Assembly (NCBI GenBank): GCA_045631305.1
Contig: JAZQUM010000143.1
Location: 1-5,904 of the forward strand
DNA from: JAZQUM01 sp045631305
GTDB taxonomy: Bacteria; Bacillota; Clostridia; Oscillospirales; Oscillospiraceae
DNA length: 5,904 bases
Reading direction: 5' to 3'
Under the pieces are notes generated by a model that saw only the letters and a list, made by a program, of their open reading frames with translations, was not told where the DNA came from and did no database searches. The position numbers and the translations under genes are program-made. Position 1 is the first letter of the stretch. Each line of letters begins with the position of its first letter. Of the stretch, positions 4,631-5,904 are shown in pieces.

Positions 4631-5904
4631 TTAACCCTCCTTTGCAGCGGTGATAGCACCAAAGGGACAGCTTGCTACGCAAGCACCGCAGTTGATGCAC
4701 TTATTGGGATCTACAGTATGAGGCTTCTTTACCTCGCCGGAAATTGCTTCCATGGGGCAGGTCTTGCGGCACTTACCGCAGCCCTTGCACTTTTCAGCAT
4801 CGATGGTGGGATGAGGCTTTTCCTTGTTGCAGATGGGGCAGTGATGGTCTACTACGTGACGCAGATAGTCCTCACGGAAATACTTCAAAGTGCTCTGCAC
4901 GGGCTTGCAGGCGCTCTGGCCCAGGCCGCAGAGAGCGGTGGAGGTGATGGTATCAGCCAGTTCTTCCAGCAAATCCAGATCTTCCAGAGAACCCTTGTTG
5001 TCCACGATACGGGTCAGGGTTTCCAGCATGCGCTTGGTACCTTCACGGCAGGGAACGCACTTGCCGCAGGATTCCTTCTGGGTGAATTCCATGAAGAAGC
5101 GAGCGGTTTCTACCATGCAGGTGTCTTCGTCCATAACAACGAGACCGCCGGAGCCGATCATAGCGCCGATGCTCTTAAGGGAGTCAAAGTCCAGAGGCAG
5201 GTTGAGGTGTTCATCGCTGGCAGTGGTAGCGCCGCCGGAGGGACCACCAATCTGAACAGCCTTGAACTTCTTGCCGCCAGGAATACCGCCGCCGATATCG
5301 AAAACAACTTCCTTTACGGTGGTGCCCATGGGAACTTCGATAAGGCCGGTATTCACAACATTACCGGTAAGAGCAAACGCCTTGGTGCCGGGGCTGGAAG
5401 AAGTACCGATCTTGCGGTATTCGGTAGCACCCTTGGCAATGATGATGGGAACGTTTGCGAAAGTTTCTACGTTATTGAGCACGGTGGGTTCTGCCCAAAG
5501 GCCGTGTTCAATGGTACGGGGAGGCTTAACGCGGGGCATACCGCGGTTACCTTCGATGGATGCGGTCAGCGCGCTGCCTTCGCCGCAAACGAATGCACCT
5601 GCACCACGGTTTACATGGATGTGGAAATCAAAGCCGCTGCCCATGATGTTGTTACCCAGGATACCCTTTTCTTCTGCCTTTGCAATAGCAGTACGCAGAC
5701 GCTGAACAGCCAGAGGATATTCTGCACGAACATAAATATAACCTTCGTGTGCGCCAACAGCAAGGCCTGCGATCATCATGCCTTCCAGTACGCTGTGGGG
5801 GTTACCTTCCATAATGGAACGGTCCATGAATGCACCGGGGTCACCTTCGTCGCCGTTGCAGACGATATACTTCACGGGAGAAGTCTGGCGGCGTGCGCCG
5901 TCCC
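4631..5904 (-). CDS. nuoF: NuoF/HydB-like NAD(P)H-binding flavoprotein subunit of the hydrogenase, N-terminus cut by window edge
   Basis: This subunit passes electrons between NAD(P)H, FMN and Fe-S clusters to the catalytic subunit. The frame stays open to the right edge, with at least nine more residues before the valine codon at 5875, so that GTG is not taken as the start. Numbering from that valine: N-G-D-E-G-D-P-G-A-F-M-D (7-18) fits the FMN/NADH site, and GAGAFVCGEGSAL (91-103) is the glycine-rich nucleotide loop, followed by a P-R-V-K-P-P stretch. SCGKCVPCREG (269-279; Cys270, 273, 276) with Cys316 binds the N3-type [4Fe-4S] cluster. A linker with H-H-C-P-I-C (344-349) and His355 follows, then two ferredoxin-type [4Fe-4S] motifs (Cys363, 366, 369, 373 and Cys393, 396, 399, 403). 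The C-terminal ferredoxin domain marks HydB/HndC rather than plain complex I NuoF. Relatives usually carry an N-terminal thioredoxin-like [2Fe-2S] domain, which would lie beyond 5904, as would the NuoE/HydC partner. Confidence 0.93.
   Translation of the reverse strand, partial: DGARRQTSPVKYIVCNGDEGDPGAFMDRSIMEGNPHSVLEGMMIAGLAVGAHEGYIYVRAEYPLAVQRLRTAIAKAEEKGILGNNIMGSGFDFHIHVNRGAGAFVCGEGSALTASIEGNRGMPRVKPPRTIEHGLWAEPTVLNNVETFANVPIIIAKGATEYRKIGTSSSPGTKAFALTGNVVNTGLIEVPMGTTVKEVVFDIGGGIPGGKKFKAVQIGGPSGGATTASDEHLNLPLDFDSLKSIGAMIGSGGLVVMDEDTCMVETARFFMEFTQKESCGKCVPCREGTKRMLETLTRIVDNKGSLEDLDLLEELADTITSTALCGLGQSACKPVQSTLKYFREDYLRHVVDHHCPICNKEKPHPTIDAEKCKGCGKCRKTCPMEAISGEVKKPHTVDPNKCINCGACVASCPFGAITAAKEG
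4637..4644 (-). promoter_or_regulatory. Shine-Dalgarno of hydA inside the end of the NuoF-like gene
   Basis: The minus strand reads AAAGGAGG nine bases before the ATG at 4627. It overlaps the last codons of the upstream gene, whose stop (4633-4631) lies between the site and the ATG. Reinitiation or coupled translation of the two subunits is likely, which would help keep them in equal amounts. Confidence 0.8.

Noticed and set aside
3249..5705. Several plus-strand open frames opposite the hydrogenase genes (e.g. 3249-3623, 4890-5255, 5262-5705)
   Set aside because: All are antisense to the two hydrogenase subunits, lack convincing ribosome-binding sites and show no domains; they follow from the strong codon bias of the real genes.
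5873..5875. GTG at 5875 as the start of the NuoF-like gene
   Set aside because: The frame continues upstream to the window edge, and the protein would lack the conserved N-terminal part of the FMN-binding domain; the gene is simply truncated by the window.

Overview
The window looks like chromosomal DNA from a strictly anaerobic, hydrogen-metabolising Firmicute, either a Clostridia/Oscillospiraceae-type or a Negativicutes-type bacterium. The clues are an NAD(P)H-linked [FeFe] hydrogenase, strong AAAGGAG(G) ribosome-binding sites, a YerC/YecD-type TrpR-like regulator and a sporulation-type (PdaB-like) polysaccharide deacetylase. The genus cannot be fixed from the sequence. There are no tRNAs, rRNAs, CRISPR arrays or insertion sequences. 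Coding density is high, and the longest gene-free stretch is about 150 bases (1219-1370).

Region 1 (1-1218, all on the minus strand) is a small leftward cluster. It starts with a YerC-like DNA-binding protein (919-1218). Four bases later comes a YqeM-like SAM-dependent methyltransferase (162-914), and then, after a 70-base gap holding two hairpins, the first 30 codons of hslO (Hsp33 redox chaperone, cut by the window edge). A candidate promoter for the cluster lies at 1253-1281 and overlaps a palindrome that could be an operator.

Region 2 (1371-2885, plus strand) runs divergently from region 1. It holds a stand-alone DUF3298 (RsiV C-terminal-like) protein with no signal peptide, followed 48 bases later by a membrane-anchored or secreted NodB-type deacetylase. 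The deacetylase start codon lies inside a perfect 9-bp inverted repeat whose loop carries the Shine-Dalgarno sequence, a layout suggestive of translational control. DUF3298 is the lysozyme-binding domain of RsiV and deacetylases can give lysozyme resistance, so the pair may belong to an envelope-defence theme (inference).

Region 3 (2933-5904, minus strand) is the distal part of a hydrogenase operon: the 3' part of a NuoF/HydB-like flavoprotein (NAD(P)H and FMN binding plus Fe-S clusters), then, three bases later, the complete [FeFe] hydrogenase catalytic subunit. Electrons would pass between NAD(P)H, and perhaps ferredoxin, and protons through the chain of Fe-S clusters. The NuoE/HydC partner and the operon promoter would lie beyond base 5904. 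One strong bidirectional terminator (2890-2921) separates the convergent regions 2 and 3.

No clearly new multi-gene system is visible. The best leads are the start-codon hairpin before the deacetylase, the DUF3298-deacetylase pairing, the unusual third H-cluster motif in the hydrogenase, and the altered nucleotide-site motif in the NuoF-like subunit.
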